Part shown: piece after piece, positions 25,801 through 34,660 of the stretch
How the letters are laid out: each line of letters begins with the position of its first letter
Numbering within the stretch: the stretch's first letter is position 1
Assembly: GCA_005408345.1 (NCBI GenBank)
Contig: SEMN01000701.1
Location: 124,001 to 188,000 of the forward strand
Direction of reading: 5' to 3'
Length of the DNA: 64,000 nt
DNA from: Macquaria australasica
Lineage: Eukaryota; Chordata; Actinopteri; Centrarchiformes; Percichthyidae
Notes under the pieces: model-generated
Database searches by the model: none
What the model was told of the DNA's origin: nothing
The model's input: only the letters and a program-made list of their open reading frames with translations
Position numbers and translations under genes: made by a program

Positions 25801-28800
25801 TTTTTGCATAGTACAATAAAGTCATTTGTGTATATTGAGTCCTAAAATTCTTATTTCTCAAAACAAGTGAAAACGACAATTGCAGTGAGATCATTTCAAG
25901 CCGTTTTAATATTTTTCAATATTTTTTATTAATTTTCTAGAATAAGGTGACATTTTTCTTGATTCTAAAGTAGTGATCCCTTATTCTGTCTTCTTTCAAG
26001 ATTGTCACGCCAATTTAAAATAGTTCTTGAAACAAGTCGATTTCTTTTGGAAACAGGTTGAAATAATCTGACTAGACCAACAAGTCCTCAAGCTGAACGA
26101 CAGAATAGGTCGTTGGTCAATGACTCCCAAAACAACATATATAGGCCTATCAGATCTTCGTCATATAACAATAATAAGCACTTAGTTAACGTGAAACAGT
26201 CGCAGTTTGGTTTGGTTTAGGAAAAGATCATGGTTTGGGTTAAAGTAACTACGTAACTTTTGGTTTCACGTGGGACACAAACAGCAGTCTCCTGGGTGAA
26301 AGTCCTGTGTTTGCATCGCTCTTTATACTACCTCACCTGACTTCCTTTGCTCCCGTCATAATTACTATGGCTGTTAGAGGTCGCTGTCTAACAATAAAAA
26401 TAAATATGGGTCGTAATAAGCTGCTTGCAAGGATGATCTATACAGTATTTTGACAGTCTCAACTACACTGGCAGATTTCAAGTAAGAAACTCAATAAGAT
26501 CATCATATAAAATAGTTAAAATTAGCTCCACCTTGATCAGCTAACATTAAAATACTGCATACATGTTAGCATAGGTGAAAAAAAAAGTGTTTTATATTAA
26601 TACACTGTGAAAAGGACCATTATGCATAATGAGTACTTTTACTTTTATACTTTAATTACATTTTGCTGATTATGCTTATGAACTTTTACTTAAGTTAAAC
26701 TTCAAATGCAGGACTTTTGTAAAGGAATATTTTCACACTGCGGTATTCATACTTTTACTTAAGTAAAGGATCTGAATACTTCCTCCACCAGTGCCTAAAT
26801 AAATGCATGGGCTGTAAGATGCCGTGCAAAATTACACTCATAACGCTGCCATACTGTACCTGGTTTCTCTCTGTCACCGAGCACAGAGAACTCAGCAGAA
26901 TTTTCACCAGGGTCAGGTTGTTGTAGCGAGCAGCCACATGCAAACAGGTGTCACCCATCTGGAACCAAAACAGAGTTCTTGGTTGAATGTTTTATCAAAG
27001 GATGCCATGATCAAACTATTCCTTACTGCTCCAGTCCATGGTAGAATAGCTCAGTGGTGTCATAGTGACATAGCAGAGTCTAGTACTTCTTAAATCATTT
27101 GTTAGTCTCTGAGGAGAGCTCAGTTCATTGTGGGATGTTGGAGAACTCACATTGTTCTTGGTGTCTGGTGTGGATCCTCCGAGCAGCAGATGGCGAGCAG
27201 TCTGAGCATGTGCATTCTGACAGGCCAGGTGGAGTGCTGTGTTTCCTGCCTGAATCAACATAATACAGTTACTGCAGAGTGGACTTTCAAAGAGGAAAAA
27301 CAACCAAATATTCTGATGTTATCTAAGAGTTTGGCAAGACAGTCCACATTGTTAAATATGGTATTTGGCAGGTTTTCTGGTCCACAGAGCCTAAAGGCTA
27401 TGATAGTACATGTTGCAACCTGCTCACACTCACAGCAAGGAGAACAAGACGACAAGCATGAAGAAGATGAAGACAGAGCAGATGATGAGGATGAGGTTGA
27501 TGATGATATGGTTTATAACAGTGCAGAGTAGTAGAAGTGCAAGGTGCCATTGCTTGATGAAAGTTTTCCAGTTGTAACACATTGTGTAACTAGTGCACAT
27601 AGAGTTTTGTGCTCTGATAATTTTGGGTATACTTGTGTTTTAAAACCTGTTCCAGGACTCATGAAATTACTCAAAAAAAGAGTAGTTCATTTTACTGAAC
27701 GGGATTTAAGGAACTAAGTCACTAAAATGAACCAGTTATCCCATCACTACCTCATTCACATGTTGAATATAGGTGTTTTGGCTGATGCTAACGTTACATC
27801 AACAGGCTCTTCACTGCTCTGAGTGGCGCTAACGTTAGCTTGCTGCTGCAGGCCTGCATTTAGTACCGGTTGGGTAAGATTTGACTTTGGAAGCTCTGTT
27901 GTGTCATCACCTGCCTCTGTTTGTGTTCTCTTTGTGCCCTTTTGGAGCCAGGCCAACATTATTGTAAGGTTAATGTAACGTTAGCCACTGACAGAGAGCA
28001 GCAGGCAGGCAAGAACGGGAACAGGTGAACGTCACGTAGTGCCCCCTGGGTAATGCAGTTTATTTAGGACTGTTATGAATCGCCCAGAGAAGGGTGTATA
28101 AAAAAAAGTCATAGTACACCAAAGTGTAAAATGTAGTGCATACCGGTGAGTACCGGCCCACTTTGAGCACTGACTATAAGACTGAAACAAAGTTGTAGTC
28201 ACTAAAATTCCATTCTTTCCTTAGAAACACAGTCCTCTGCTGCTATAGCTTTGAATGATGTTCAACTGTCAAAACATTAATGTATTTCAAATCCAAAATC
28301 CTCTGCACAGCAGCATAATGCAGTCAGGTGCTGGTAAAGTGCATATATACAAATCTAAAATGAAAACTTTAGCTCTGATCTAATATGGACATATGCAATA
28401 CAGTGATATACAATAGGATAGTGGGCTGTGCCTTTTGTCTATTCTATGTCTTGCCATATTCTCACCTTCATTTATGTTCTGTAAAGCACTTTGTAACCGT
28501 TGTTTGGAAAAGAAAGCAACTCTATCCATTGTGGAAGGTTACAAGATGTGGATGAATGTTTCAGAAAAAAAAGTGGACCATGTGTTGATAAATTTTATGT
28601 TGTTAAATATAAAGTGTATTATTTTTATTATCCTACCTTGTTCCTGATGTGTACAGCAGCTCCTGCCTTGACCAGCAGTTTGACACAGTGAGAGAAACCA
28701 TGCCAAGACACCTCATGCAGTGCAGTGTTGCCATCCTCAAACAGATATTGGACATAGTATTCCCATCAGAAACTATTATCATTTTATCAACCACACAAAT

Positions 28801-29268
28801 TGAGAATACATGAAAGAATTTTCCTGTAGGTGTGTGAAAGAGTTCTGCCATGTACAGTGTGTCCACCACTCACTCTGTTCTGCAGGTCCAAAGCACAGCC
28901 TCCCTGAATCAGAGCAGCCATGGCATCTCTGTTCCCCACCATGGCAGCTCGGTGCAGGGCTGGCTGGTGACCCCGGCCCCAGCATGATGATGAAGGCACA
29001 TGGACCAGTGCCTGCTCACTCATCACTGCTGACACACACACATTTATGTATCTAGGCCTATGGACCTGTATATGTGTGCATGCATGCACATAAACAGATA
29101 CTTTACAACAGATATTTGTATATCACACGTTCTATCATTAAAGCGATAGAAGATAATTTTAGTTGCATAACAAAAATAACACCTTTGTAACTATGACATT
29201 GTCAGTAATAGTGTCTGATTCCTACCCACCTTCAGATGATTGACTTCAATCCTGCAGTGCTCAGGCAT
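16674..29268 (-). CDS. ankrd6: ankyrin repeat domain protein 6 / diversin-like gene (14 exons)
   Basis: Fourteen exons with consistent phases give about 699 residues, against about 727 for human ANKRD6. Diversin is a cytoplasmic scaffold that represses Wnt/beta-catenin signalling and supports planar cell polarity and JNK signalling (family knowledge). In order: an unusual 26-residue N terminus, five full ankyrin repeats on 99-bp exons plus a partial one, a basic stretch (RGRTIKKQRERL), a His/Gln-rich linker, a YQLYTLYRDKDG segment, a GCHCKPLLEKLESQL coiled coil, and the C-terminal coiled coil FFETVSTHLERWYERKI. Each block has a counterpart in ANKRD6. The two N-terminal ankyrin repeats of the human protein were not found. 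The a/b paralog is undecided. No internal stop is present. The introns carry MITEs and a long hairpin. Confidence 0.9.
16957..17862. mobile_element. TTAA-flanked DNA transposon remnant in ankrd6 intron
   Basis: TTAA at 16957 is followed by 'ATAAATAGTTCAACATTT', and 'GAAATGTTGAACTATTCC' precedes TTAA at 17859. This gives inverted termini of about 18 bp with a TTAA duplication. The inside has 'TTAGCTTAGCATAAAGACTGG', familiar from an abundant teleost non-autonomous family. No ORF. Confidence 0.75.
18112..18136. repeat. (TG)n microsatellite
   Basis: A run of about 12 TG dinucleotides in the last ankrd6 intron. Confidence 0.95.
18398..18765 (-). CDS. ankrd6: ankrd6 exon 13
   Basis: 368 bp, starting DYENTALFPLP and ending RNNLHAME at the donor ATGGAG|GTGAGT. 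Low-complexity Ser-rich stretches suggest disorder. Acceptor CTCCTATCAG|. Confidence 0.88.
18989..19099. repeat. long near-perfect hairpin (about 50-bp arms, 8-base loop)
   Basis: The left arm runs from TTCAGTGGATGGA to AGTCGTCATCATG, and the right arm from CATGACGACTAAGCC to TCCATCCGCTGA. The innermost roughly 25 bp are almost perfectly paired, the outer half has scattered mismatches, and the loop is TAACCTAC. It lies in the ankrd6 intron between exons 12 and 13. It could be a palindromic MITE or a transcribed hairpin RNA. No flanking duplication was recognised. Confidence 0.75.
19324..20105. mobile_element. TTAA-flanked element with GGGTAGGCAG termini
   Basis: TTAA at 19324 plus AGGTTGGGTAGGCAG, and CTGCCTACCCCAGCT plus TTAA at 20102, form 15-bp inverted termini with three mismatches. 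The interior is GC-rich in its second half (19830-20060) and has no intact ORF. The same right half recurs at about 61405-61847, ending in the identical terminus. A non-autonomous piggyBac- or Kolobok-like element is likely. Confidence 0.8.
20381..20681 (-). CDS. ankrd6: ankrd6 exon 12
   Basis: 301 bp, with AAVSHEVKRWCMSQLKDMD near the start, the counterpart of the DELKTWC region of ANKRD6. It ends in phase 1 at TCACCAG|GTATGT. The split codon is completed by exon 13 to give Asp. Confidence 0.88.
21535..21687 (-). CDS. ankrd6: ankrd6 exon 11, coiled coil
   Basis: 153 bp, APAKGCHCKPLLEKLESQL...SKMERRNRHR. The acceptor CTCTTTAG| is good. The donor CACCGG|GTCTGC is weak, but it is the only one that keeps the frame into exon 12. 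About 35 residues present here in human ANKRD6 have no counterpart, so a short exon between 20.7 and 21.5 kb may have been missed. Confidence 0.78.
21945..22097 (-). CDS. ankrd6: ankrd6 exon 10, YQLYTLYR segment
   Basis: 153 bp, ending GKTYQLYTLYRDKDGNIRQ. The YQLYTLYRxKDG block is strongly shared with ANKRD6. Acceptor CATTTGAAG|, donor AGACAG|GTTACT. Confidence 0.9.
22750..23250 (-). repeat. dispersed repeat, inverted partner of 7190-7530
   Basis: The stretch with 'ggcgtctaaccaaaaacccattc' and 'aaacatgctaactcatttcc' is the reverse complement of the 7.2-7.5 kb repeat. It lies in an ankrd6 intron. The termini are not resolved. Confidence 0.6.
23493..23666 (-). CDS. ankrd6: ankrd6 exon 9, His/Gln-rich linker
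   Basis: 174 bp (58 codons), beginning DSSSVVEETL and including the low-complexity HHQHQQRQHQHYH stretch. The donor AACAG|GTAGGT is clear. The acceptor could be 3 bases further upstream (GAG|AAG versus AAG|GAC). Confidence 0.82.
23903..24007 (-). CDS. ankrd6: ankrd6 exon 8, basic region
   Basis: 105 bp, IHRFMRGRTIKKQRERL..., the counterpart of the basic segment after the repeats of ANKRD6. Acceptor GTCTTCAG|, donor AACAAA|GTAAGA. Confidence 0.9.
24143..24220 (-). CDS. ankrd6: ankrd6 exon 7, last (partial) ankyrin repeat
   Basis: A 78-bp exon, AGKTALDKARDNNHKDVALL..RAPQ, with acceptor CACTTCCAG| and donor CCTCAG|GTTGGT. It ends the ankyrin block, as in human ANKRD6. Confidence 0.92.
24330..24740. 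repeat. dispersed repeat, partner of 61150-61420
   Basis: Runs such as 'gctgtaaacaaaaggacatatgttcaaaa' and 'tttgtttgatattta' recur in the same order at 61.2-61.4 kb. No coding content. Confidence 0.65.
25209..25307 (-). CDS. ankrd6: ankrd6 exon 6, ankyrin repeat
   Basis: A 99-bp exon, GGDTALHVAAALNHKRT...DGKIRNN, with acceptor GCCTGTAG| and donor AACAAT|GTAAGT. Confidence 0.92.
25625..26793. mobile_element. hAT-type MITE with perfect 8-bp target duplication, internally expanded
   Basis: The termini CAGTGGTGGAAAGTA and AATACTTCCTCCACCAGTG are flanked by CCTAAATA on both sides (25617-25624 and 26794-26801). This 8-bp duplication assigns it to the hAT superfamily. The middle (about 25830-26440) is foreign to the family and holds CACTA-like subterminal motifs ('TCTCAAAACAAGTG', 'CTTGAAACAAG') and a segment 'gtttcacgtgggacacaaac' shared with 60.8 kb. 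It lies in the ankrd6 intron between exons 5 and 6. Confidence 0.8.
26860..26958 (-). CDS. ankrd6: ankrd6 exon 5, ankyrin repeat
   Basis: A 99-bp exon, MGDTCLHVAARYNNL...CSVTERNQ, with acceptor GGTTCCAG| and donor AACCAG|GTACAG. Confidence 0.92.
27151..27249 (-). CDS. ankrd6: ankrd6 exon 4, ankyrin repeat
   Basis: A 99-bp exon, AGNTALHLACQNAHAQ...TPDTKNN, with acceptor GATTCAG| and donor AACAAT|GTGAGT. Confidence 0.92.
28637..28735 (-). CDS. ankrd6: ankrd6 exon 3, ankyrin repeat
   Basis: Exactly 99 bp, one repeat: DGNTALHEVSWHGFSH...AAVHIRNK, between TTTGAG| and AACAAG|GTAGGA, phase 0 on both sides. Confidence 0.9.
28874..29011 (-). CDS. ankrd6: ankrd6 exon 2, ankyrin repeat (GHQPALHRAAMVGN)
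   Basis: It contains GHQPALHRAAMVGNRDAM...GCALDLQNR, the counterpart of the third ankyrin repeat of ANKRD6. The donor AACAGA|GTGAGT is clear. The acceptor is less certain: GAGCAG|GCACTGG at 29011 keeps the frame but has a poor pyrimidine tract, and an in-frame ATG (MSEQALVH) lies just upstream. Confidence 0.8.
29230..29268 (-). CDS. ankrd6: ankrd6 putative exon 1 (13 codons)
   Basis: The ATG at 29268 opens MPEHCRIEVNHLK and ends at the donor CTGAAG|GTGGGT in phase 0, which fits the next exon. It differs from the N terminus I recall for ANKRD6, so it may be an alternative or lineage-specific start. A gypsy LTR begins only about 104 bp upstream. Confidence 0.45.
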
Positions 29269-29366
29269 GATGGATCTAGCACTTCCTGTTGTCACAAAAA
29301 TGTTTGAACTCAACTGAAACAATATCTAGAACAGTTCTGGTGCTTCCATTGATTTTGGGCTTTGCA

Positions 29367-29371
29367 GGAGT
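29367..29371. other. target-site duplication GGAGT (left)
   Basis: GGAGT directly precedes the LTR at 29372 and is repeated directly after the other LTR at 35039-35043, marking the insertion as intact at both ends. Confidence 0.9.
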
Positions 29372-29749
29372 TGACAAGGAATCAGACTAGGCAGAGGACC
29401 CAAATGCAGGACGCAGGAGGCAGACAGACAGTTTACGGAATTTAATTACAATTATGAGATCACTTGACAAGGTAGTTTTCTAGAGCTTTCGACACAATAC
29501 AGGGATTGGCAACGAACTAGCAACAAAACAGGGGAGACGCCGAGACTAAATACACAAAAGGAAATGGGGAACAGGTGGAGACAATTAGGACGGAGCAGAC
29601 AATCACACTGGCGGGAAACACACAAGGCAGAAGGTAAAGGAACCTGAAACGAAAGGAAAGGTTAGACTTTTCAAAATAAAACAGACAAGCCAGACAGGAG
29701 ACAGAAACATGACAGACATGACCCTTAACACAATTGACGAGACATAACA
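29372..29749 (-). repeat. 3' LTR of gypsy element 1
   Basis: Identical to 34661-35038 except at one position. On the minus strand it runs from TGTTATGTCTCGTC to GATTCCTTGTCA. It contains TGTATTTAGTC, a possible TATA-like box, and AATTAAA as a possible poly(A) signal. It lies about 104 bp upstream of the putative ankrd6 ATG in the same orientation. Confidence 0.95.
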
Positions 29750-29751
29750 GT

Positions 29752-30398
29752 ACCCCCTCTTTTAGGACCGGCTCCCGACGGTCCAGCCTGATCTGGGTGA
29801 AGCCGATAAAAATCGTCTATTAGAGTCTGGTCCATAATGAAGCTGGTCGGAACCCAAGCCCGCTCCTCAAGACCGTACCCCTCCCAGTCCACCAAAAACT
29901 GTCTCCCCCGGCCCCTCTTTCTCACCGCCAGCAGTCTTTTGACCTTGTAGACAGGACCCCCGTCTACCATCTTAGGCGGCGGTGGAGGCTTGGTGGGTGG
30001 AACCAGAGGACTTTCACGGACCGGTTTCAACCTGCTCACGTGGAAAGTGGGGTGTACCCGGAGGGACCTGGGGAGTTTAAGTCTCACAGACACTGGGTTA
30101 ATAACCTTAGAGACCGGGAAGGGACCCACGAACCTGGGAGCGAGCTTTCTGGTGTGGACATGGAGAGGCAAGTCCTTCGAAGATAACCACACCCTTTGAC
30201 CCGGGGTGTAAGAGGGCGCGGGTCGGCGATGACGATCTGCCGCTCTCTTCATGCAGGCCTGCCCCCTAAGGAGTATTTGACGCGCAGCAGCCCAAATCCT
30301 TCTACATCTCCTCACCAAAGCATGGGCTGATGGCACCGTCACCTCCTTCTCGTTCACGGGGAAGAGCGGAGGTTGGTACCCGAAGACTACCTGAAAGG
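29752..30398 (-). pseudogene. pol part 3 of gypsy element 1: integrase C-terminus and chromodomain
   Basis: It continues after the nested LTR. It contains the integrase C-terminal GPFPVSK region and a chromodomain (VYKVKRLLAVRKRGRGRQFL, then VDWEGYGLEERAWVP). Chromodomains of this class direct integration towards particular chromatin marks (family knowledge). The stop lies at about the 3' LTR edge. Confidence 0.85.
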
Positions 30399-30403
30399 GT
30401 GAG

Positions 30404-30924
30404 TGTTAGGGTTGAGGTTGTCTCTCCTCCCTTGTCTGCTCCTGTGGGTGCAGGTATATGGCTGGGCGGGGTGTTCAGGGTTTCCACTCAGCACCTGCAC
30501 AGCTGTGGCTGATTCCACTAATCACCTGGTCCGTCTTCAAATACCGGTTCCTGCTCATCATTCATCGCCAGATCGTTCAGTCACCCTGTTCGGTAACCAC
30601 GGTTCTAGTCTCGCTCTATGTTGTTCCGAAAAGTACCTACTGACGCTTTGTTCTTCTTGTACCTCAGATCTCCGGATACCTGCTACGCCTCGCCTCCCTC
30701 CAGCCATCTGCCTGCCTGCCGGCCCAGCGCTCTTCCCCAGCGTGCTACCAGTCTTGTGCCTTGCCTTCCCCTGCCCCGCCTCTCGCCTGGAATCCGAACA
30801 AGATTCACATTGTCTACTGACTTTCGCTACTTGTGACCACCTCAGTAGGCCGAATAAACACTCAAGAACTGTCACCCTCTGGTCTGTCGTTCTGCTCACT
30901 GGGGTCCAATTTAACCCCTCAACA
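30404..30924 (+). mobile_element. solo LTR nested in gypsy element 1
   Basis: A 521-bp segment starting TGTTAGGGTTGAGG and ending CCCCTCAACA, flanked on both sides by GTGAG (30399-30403 and 30925-30929), interrupts the integrase frame. AATAAA near 30853 indicates plus orientation. It differs in sequence from the LTRs of elements 1 and 2, so it comes from a third family. Only one LTR and no internal region is present, as expected after LTR-LTR recombination. Confidence 0.92.
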
Positions 30925-32734
30925 GTGAGAGACCGGTGGCTGCAGACGGGAGCGAGTTGTGAGCGTATTCTACCCACGTCAGATGTTCACTCCACGCCGT
31001 CTGATTCTGAGCCACCAGACATCTCAAACCCGTCTCCAACTCTTGATTGAGGCGCTCTGTCTGGCCATTGGACTCTGGGTGATAACCAGACGACAGGCTA
31101 ACGGTGGCATCTAGGAGATGGCAAAACTCTTTCCAAAATATGGAAATGAACTGAGGACCTCTATCTGATACAATGTCTTTTGGGAGCCCATGAATGCGGA
31201 ACACCTGATTAATCATAATTTTCGCCGTCTCTTTTGCTGTGGGTAACTTAGGCAAAGGGATAAAGTGAGTCATTTTGGAAAACCTGTCTACCACCGTCAG
31301 CACTGTCGTGTGTCCTTTCGACGGAGGCAGACCCGTGACAAAATCCACAGAAATGTGCGACCAAGGTCGATGTGGCACTGGTAAGGGGTGCAAAAGCCCG
31401 ACCCGGGCCTGCCTCGACGCCTTACACTGGGCGCAGACAGAGCAGGCAGCCACATATTCAGCCACATCTTTGGCGAGGGATGGCCACCAGAACCTTTGCC
31501 GGATCACAAATGCGGTTCGGCTAGCTCCCATGCATGTGAGTCGCGAGGTATGTGCCCAGTGGATAACCTGAGATCGCCACCCCTCCGGTACATACAACCG
31601 GTTAGTAGGACAACCCTCAGGAGTAGGTACACCACTGCACGCCCTCCGCACATCTTTTTCTATCTGCCAAGTTACCGCCCCTACCACACGGTCAGGTGGT
31701 AGGATAGGTTCAGGTTCCTTGGCAGTTGGTTCCGGATCATACAGTCGGGACAGAACGTCCGGTTTAGTGTTCTGCGACCCCGGCCTGTAGGAGAGAGTGA
31801 ACCGGAACCGACTAAAGAACAAAGCCCACCTTGCTTGACGTGAGTTAAGCCTTTTTGCCGTCTTGAGATATTCCAAGTTTTTGTGGTCTGTCCAGACGAT
31901 GAATGGTTGCTCCGCCCCCTCCAACCAATGACGCCACTCCTCCAATGCCACTTTGACGGCCAGCAATTCCCGATTTCCAACATCGTAATTGCGCTCTGCC
32001 GATGTTAGTTTACGGGAGAGAAAGGCACATGGGTGAATACGATTGTCAGAGGCCGAGCGCTGCGACAGAACTGCCCCGATGCCCTCGTTAGAGGCGTCCA
32101 CCTCCACCAGGAGCTGCCGCTTCGGGTCCGGAACAGTCAAGACAGGAGCCGTGGTAAAGAGCCTCTTTAGCCGCTGGAAAGCCTCCTCAGCCTGTGGACC
32201 CCACCGGAATGGAACTTTGGGAGAGGTTAGTGCGTGGAGCGGCGCCGCTACGGCGCTAAAGTTCCTAATGAACTTCCTGTAGAAGTTTGCGAATCCTAAA
32301 AATTGCTGTACCTTTTTTCGAGTCGTAAGCGGGCCCCAGTTGGTTATCGCACTAACCTTCTCCGGGTCCATCTTGACTCGGTTTTCCGTCACAGTGAATC
32401 CCAGAAAGGAGACTGAGGAGGCATGAAACTCGCACTTCTCCGCCTTCACATACAGCTGATTCTCCAGCAGGCAGACCAGGACCTGGCGGACATGACGCTG
32501 GTGGATAACGGGATCGGGAGAGAAGATGAGAATGTCGTCTAGATACACAAAGACAAAGTCATTAAGGTATTCACGGAGTATTTCATTTATAAATGACTGA
32601 AAAACCGCAGGTGCATTAGTAAGGCCGAAAGGCATCACCAGATATTCATAGTGACCTGTGGGGGTGTTGAACCCCGTTTTCCACTCATCTCCCTCCCTAA
32701 TCCTCACCAGATGATATGCGTTCCGCAGGTCCAA
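30925..32734 (-). pseudogene. pol part 2 of gypsy element 1: RT, RNase H, integrase core
   Basis: It includes the RT catalytic YLDDILIF, the RNase H motifs VEVDASNEGIGAVL and TDHKNLEYL, and an integrase with CSVC, VDFVTG, VSDRGPQFIS and the GYHPESNGQTERLNQELE block carrying the DDE residues. The second His expected for the HHCC zinc site appears lost: LTCMGASRT here against LTCHPGAKRT in element 2. The frame is cut at 30925-30929 by the nested solo LTR. Confidence 0.85.
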
Positions 32735-33681
32735 TTTGGTGAAGATACGAGCTTGCTGGAGCAGTACCTGTTCTTGACCGTGATGTCATTCAAGGCGCTG
32801 TAATCGATGCACGGCCGGAGCGAACCATCCTTTTTGCCCACGAAGAAGAAGCCGGCTCCGGCCGGCGAAGAAGATTGGCGGATGATGCCGGACCTTAGTG
32901 ACGCCTCAATATACTCCTCCATGGCCCTCTTCTCCGGTCCGGAGATAGCGTAGAGCCGGGCCTTGGGGATGGCCGCCCCTGGCAAGAGGTCTATGGCGCA
33001 GTCCCAAGGACGATGAGGGGGCAGAGATGTGGCTTTGGCCTTGTTAAACACTTCCCGTAAATCCTGGTAACATGGTGGAACTTTGGATAGGTCAGGATAG
33101 TTCACCAGTTCTGGATCCAATTGGTTGGTCCCCTCTGGCTCTGGTGCCCTGGGGACAGGATGAGACATGACAAGGCAGGAAGCGTGACAAGCAGAGTCCC
33201 ATTCTTTTATTTTTCCTGTAGCCCAATTTATATGGGGGTTATGTTGTTTCAACCAAGGAAATCCTAAAATCAGGGGATGTTGGGCACAATCAAAAAGGTA
33301 AAACTGTATGGTTTCCCTATGGCATGAGTCTAGAAGTAACTCGACTGGTTGAGTCCGGTGAGTTACCCTGCTGAGTAACCCCCCATCCAAAGATCGAGCA
33401 CAAACAGGCTGACTGAGGGTTTGTGCCCTCAGACCCATGCTCCTGGCTAATTCTCTATCCATTAAACTTTCATCAGCCCCTGAATCTATTAATGCCAGTA
33501 AAGGAAAGATATTACCGTTTATGGAAAGAGTTACCGCCGTCAGTGTTCGAGAAGGAGAACTTCCGTTCTTGATTTGGCTCACCAGCGTCCTCCTCATCCC
33601 TGGTGAGCCTCCTCTTTTAACGGACAGGATCCCGCCCGGTGCCCGGGCTGTCCGCAATAGAAGCAGGCACCTTCCTTCCAA
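32704..33681 (-). pseudogene. pol part 1 of gypsy element 1: protease and start of RT
   Basis: The aspartic protease motif LIDSGADESLMD is followed by the start of reverse transcriptase (IPKARLYAISGPEKRAMEEY, PCIDYSALNDITVKNRY). The frame then breaks near 32760, where comparison with element 2 shows a deletion of about 31 nt just after the VKNRY motif. The rest of RT continues in another frame. Confidence 0.85.
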
Positions 33682-34643
33682 CGACGCTGCCGCTCCTCGG
33701 AGTCCAACTTAGTGCGCCCCAGCTGCATGGGCTCCCCTTGCTCCGTCAACGGCGTCCGCTCCCCCGTGCCTGCCGCCGCGAACCACGTGGACTGGCGAAA
33801 CCCCTGCACCTCCCGCGATGTTCTCTGGGTCCTGGAAGCCCTCCAGTTGAAACGCCGACGCTCCGCCTCCCTCTCCTGGAGACGGTTGTTGATGCGGACG
33901 GCCAAGTCTACCAGATCCTCGAATTCCCCCGGAACTCCGTGGGGGGCTAACTGGTCCTTGATCTCTTCATTCAGACCGTTAATAAATGCATCTTTAATTG
34001 CCGGCGAATTCCAGCCGCTGTCTGCAGCGAGGGTGCGAAACTCTATGGCGTAATCGATAACCCGCCCGGATCTCTGCCTCAGTCGCAGCAGCGCTCGAGA
34101 AGCCTCTCGAGCTGGGGATGAATGATCGAACATCCTGGACAGAGTCTGTGCGAATTCCCCGATATCCTGGCAGATGGCGGACCCACGAGACCACTCTGCC
34201 GTAGCCCACGCCGCCGCCCGCCCGGTCAGGTGAGATATCAGGAACGCCACTTTCGAATAATCTGAGTGAAAAGCAGCTGGATCGTTTTTGTAGTGCAATT
34301 CACATTGGACTAAGAAAGACCGGCACTCACCCGAATCTCCTGAGAATTTTTCAGGCGGAGCTAGACAGACGGGGCGTGGGGCAACCTCTGGTCGTGATGG
34401 CGTTGCCGATGGAGGAACAGGCGGTGGTGGTACCAGCAGGGGCGAAACAAGGCTCTCCAGACGACCCAAGACGAGCTGCAGCTGAGTAGTCAGGAGACCG
34501 ACCTGATTCGCGACGGATGACTGTCGCTCGGTGAGTTCAATCATCCCGTGGCTAATGGCGTTCAGCTGGGTCTCGTGCTGTTGAACACGAGACTCCTGGA
34601 CGGACAGAACATATCTGACTGTGGTTACGTCCGCTGGATCCAT
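33594..34643 (-). CDS. gag polyprotein of gypsy element 1
   Basis: An intact frame of 349 residues. An N-terminal helical part is followed by a retrotransposon Gag domain (ATAEWSRGSAICQDI to NGLNEEIKDQLAP) and one CCHC zinc knuckle, CFYCGQPGHRAGSC. It forms the particle that packages element RNA. It overlaps the pol frame, which lies -1 relative to gag. A TTAAAA motif occurs in the overlap of both elements and could be the shift site, which is not shown. Confidence 0.9.
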   Translation of the reverse strand: MDPADVTTVRYVLSVQESRVQQHETQLNAISHGMIELTERQSSVANQVGLLTTQLQLVLGRLESLVSPLLVPPPPVPPSATPSRPEVAPRPVCLAPPEKFSGDSGECRSFLVQCELHYKNDPAAFHSDYSKVAFLISHLTGRAAAWATAEWSRGSAICQDIGEFAQTLSRMFDHSSPAREASRALLRLRQRSGRVIDYAIEFRTLAADSGWNSPAIKDAFINGLNEEIKDQLAPHGVPGEFEDLVDLAVRINNRLQEREAERRRFNWRASRTQRTSREVQGFRQSTWFAAAGTGERTPLTEQGEPMQLGRTKLDSEERQRRWKEGACFYCGQPGHRAGSCPLKEEAHQG

Positions 34644-34660
34644 ATCTGGCTAGTTCGTTC

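Noticed and set aside
30403..31050. 215-residue plus-strand open frame
   Set aside because: It lies across the nested solo LTR and antisense to integrase. It is an LTR/antisense shadow, not a gene.
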